From assembly GCA_023666975.1 (NCBI GenBank), contig JAMPAW010000011.1, positions 47,334 through 54,909 of the forward strand: a stretch of DNA of 7,576 nt, in the 5' to 3' direction. The notes under the pieces were generated by a model. The model was not told the origin of the DNA. It saw nothing but the letters and a program-made list of their open reading frames with translations, and made no database searches. Shown piece after piece: positions 5,899 to 7,576 of the stretch. The DNA comes from Clostridium sp. Its GTDB lineage: Bacteria; Bacillota_A; Clostridia; Lachnospirales; Lachnospiraceae. How positions within the stretch are numbered: the stretch's first letter is position 1; every line of letters begins with the position of its first letter. The translations under genes were made by a program, and so were the position numbers.

Positions 5899-7110
5899 TC
5901 AACTGCTCCTATATCCATTTTCTGCCATCTGCAGCATTTTATCCAGAATTGCCTGTGCCACTTCTTCCTTAGGCATCTGTGGAAGCTCCCGCCTGCCGTT
6001 TTGTGTAATCAGCGTTACCACATTGGTATCCGTTCCAAAACCAGCTCCCTCCACTCTTAAATTGTTTGCCACAATCATATCCGCATTCTTATTTCGCAGC
6101 TTCTTTGAAGCATTTTCCAGCAAATCCCTCGTCTCCATGGCAAATCCACAAATAATCTGTCCCTGCTTTTTATGTTCTCCCAGATATTTCAGAATATCAA
6201 CGGTACGGACCAATGCAATACTCAGGTTATCGTCCTGTTTCTTAATTTTATCCTCTGCCACCTCTTTCGGGGTATAATCTGCCACCGCCGCTGCTTTAAT
6301 GATGAAATCTGCCTGCTCGTAATGCGCTTTCACCGCCTCGAACATCTCCCCGGCACTGACCACGGGTACAACCCTGACAAATGCCGGAACCGGGATATGC
6401 GTTTTTCCGGTAATCAGCGTAACCTCTGCCCCCCGCTCCATCGCACACCTTGCAATGGCATACCCCATTTTACCTGTGGAGTGATTCGAGATGTATCGCA
6501 CGGGGTCTATCGCCTCCATTGTCGCACCTGCCGTCACCAGAACCTTTTTCCCTGTCATATCTTTTTCCCTGTGAAGCTCTCTCATAATATAGGAAAGCAA
6601 AACCTCCTCCGGGGGCAGTTTTCCCACACCGGTATCCCCGCAAGCCAGATGTCCTGATGTTGGAGTAATGATCTGATATCCATAATCTTCCAGCTTTCTG
6701 ATATTATCCTGTACAATCGGATTTTCAAACATATTCGTATTCATGGCAGGAGCAATCAGCTTCGGGGCTTTGCATGCCATAATCGTAGTTGTCAGCATAT
6801 CATCGGCAATCCCATTCGCAATCTTTCCGATCACATTGGCAGATGCCGGCGCCACCATAAACAGGTCTGCCCTTTTCGCTAATGCCACATGCTCCACGTT
6901 AAACTCAAAATTCCGGTCAAAGGTATCCACCAGACATTTATTTCCTGTCAGGGTTTCAAACGTAATCGGATTGATAAAATGGGTGGCATTCTTTGTCATA
7001 ATCACATGCACATCCGCATGTAATTTTACCAGCATGCTTGCCAGATTTGCAATTTTATAAGCCGCTATGGAGCCGGTGACTCCAAGCACCACGGTCTTTT
7101 TCTGTAACAT
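5899..7110 (-). CDS. coaBC: Bifunctional phosphopantothenoylcysteine decarboxylase / phosphopantothenate-cysteine ligase
   Basis: CoaBC carries out two consecutive cytoplasmic steps of coenzyme A synthesis: ligation of cysteine to 4'-phosphopantothenate (CTP-dependent in bacteria) and FMN-dependent decarboxylation to 4'-phosphopantetheine. The 403 residues hold both domains. The CoaC flavoprotein part (about 1-180) has GVTGSIAAYK (10-19), active-site His74 in VEHVAL, APAS (87-90), PAMNTNM (121-127, Asn124) and Cys157 in HLACGDTGVGKL. The CoaB part (about 186-403) has TAGATMEAIDPVRYISN (193-209, Asn209), STGKMG, AAAVADY (273-279) and Lys288 in DKIKK. All residues I expect for catalysis are present. 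AAGGAG about 6 bases before ATG 7110 supports the start. It follows panD by 31 bases without a visible promoter or terminator and runs directly into acyP, so the three genes form one transcription unit. Function is secure. Confidence 0.97.
   Translation of the reverse strand: MLQKKTVVLGVTGSIAAYKIANLASMLVKLHADVHVIMTKNATHFINPITFETLTGNKCLVDTFDRNFEFNVEHVALAKRADLFMVAPASANVIGKIANGIADDMLTTTIMACKAPKLIAPAMNTNMFENPIVQDNIRKLEDYGYQIITPTSGHLACGDTGVGKLPPEEVLLSYIMRELHREKDMTGKKVLVTAGATMEAIDPVRYISNHSTGKMGYAIARCAMERGAEVTLITGKTHIPVPAFVRVVPVVSAGEMFEAVKAHYEQADFIIKAAAVADYTPKEVAEDKIKKQDDNLSIALVRTVDILKYLGEHKKQGQIICGFAMETRDLLENASKKLRNKNADMIVANNLRVEGAGFGTDTNVVTLITQNGRRELPQMPKEEVAQAILDKMLQMAENGYRSS
5906..5910 (-). promoter_or_regulatory. 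Ribosome binding site inside the coaBC end, for acyP
   Basis: AGGAG on the minus strand lies within the last codons of coaBC, 8 bases before ATG 5897. It decides that start over ATG 5918, which would have no site at suitable distance. Confidence 0.7.
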
Positions 7111-7141
7111 ATTTTTCTCCTTCTATCTGCCTCATCATTTT

Positions 7142-7534
7142 TCAAGTTCCCGGACTAAGCTGTCCATATTTCTCATAACGGGAAACCTGGCAAATCTGAT
7201 TTGCCTCATCCACAAATACCACATGCGGTTTATGTTCTTTTGCCTCCTCCGGCGTCATCTGCGCATAGGACATAATGATAATATGGTCTCCGACTGCCAC
7301 CTGTCTTGCCGCTGCACCATTTAGGCAGATCATTCCGCTTTCCGGTTTTCCGGCTATCGTATATGTCTCAAAACGGTTGCCGTTCTCGACATCCACAATC
7401 TGCACATACTCATATTCCAGAATACCGGCAGCTTCCATCAATACGGGATCTACCGTAATGCTCCCGACATAATTTAACTCTGCCTGTTTGACGACTGCCC
7501 GATGAATTTTCCCTTTCAGCATATTCACAAACAT
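7142..7534 (-). CDS. panD: Aspartate 1-decarboxylase (pyruvoyl-dependent)
   Basis: PanD decarboxylates L-aspartate to beta-alanine, which joins pantoate to make pantothenate. The 130-residue proenzyme has the self-cleavage site Gly24-Ser25 in YVGSIT; Ser25 would become the pyruvoyl cofactor, giving a short beta chain and a longer alpha chain. Other expected residues are Lys9 and His11 in KGKIHRA, Arg54, Tyr58 in RFETYTIAG, and Asn72 in LNGAAAR. The C-terminal tail beyond YAQM (about residue 93 on) is of common length. AGGAGG at 7543-7548 (minus strand), 8 bases before ATG 7534, supports the start. It sits upstream of coaBC on the same strand, linking beta-alanine supply to CoA synthesis. Only 42 bases of upstream sequence are visible, so whether panB and panC precede it cannot be seen. 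Confidence 0.97.
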   Translation of the reverse strand: MFVNMLKGKIHRAVVKQAELNYVGSITVDPVLMEAAGILEYEYVQIVDVENGNRFETYTIAGKPESGMICLNGAAARQVAVGDHIIIMSYAQMTPEEAKEHKPHVVFVDEANQICQVSRYEKYGQLSPGT

Positions 7535-7576
7535 ATCTCTATCCTCCTACTCCTGTTCTATACTAGTGCAACGCCT

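Noticed and set aside
7535..7576. End of a panC or panB gene, or a regulatory leader, upstream of panD
   Set aside because: Only 42 bases are visible; a possible stop (TAG) is present but no recognisable protein end or structure.

Overview
The window looks like a chromosomal housekeeping segment from a low-to-moderate GC Gram-positive anaerobe, most likely a clostridial lineage such as Lachnospiraceae. This is inferred from protein style (for example Pgk starting [11 protein letters not shown]), strong AGGAGG-type ribosome binding sites and SigA-like promoters; no database search was possible. All genes are on the minus strand except one.

Region by region: (a) 1-742 holds the 5' part of a secreted protein with two fibronectin-III-like modules, cut by the window start. 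(b) 743-982 is a gene-free stretch packed with inverted repeats: a 66-bp GTCAATA...TATTGAC hairpin element, a roughly 60-bp imperfect dyad, and an 11-bp-stem hairpin that may terminate tpiA. (c) 983-4525 is a glycolytic cluster read in the order gapA, pgk, tpiA. Between gapA and pgk is a strong intrinsic-terminator-like hairpin. Between pgk and tpiA is an array of five nearly identical 74-bp tandem repeats. (d) 4526-4809 is a divergent intergenic region with a good gapA promoter (TTGAAA-17-TATTAT), nested dyads around its -35 box, and an opposing promoter (TGGACA-17-TAAAAT). (e) 4810-5634 (+) is a PHP-family phosphoesterase of the histidinol-phosphatase type. (f) 5631-7534 is a panD-coaBC-acyP operon: beta-alanine formation, the two middle steps of coenzyme A synthesis, and an acylphosphatase.

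How the genes work together: gapA, pgk and tpiA encode three neighbouring enzymes of lower glycolysis (triose-P isomerisation, glyceraldehyde-3-P oxidation, ATP formation). panD makes the beta-alanine that enters pantothenate, and CoaBC converts phosphopantothenate to phosphopantetheine.

The coding content is conventional. The unusual material is non-coding: every junction downstream of a glycolytic gene carries a different structured element. The 74-bp array, which includes a perfect homopyrimidine mirror repeat, is the most distinctive. I do not see a defence system, CRISPR array, transposase or RNA gene.
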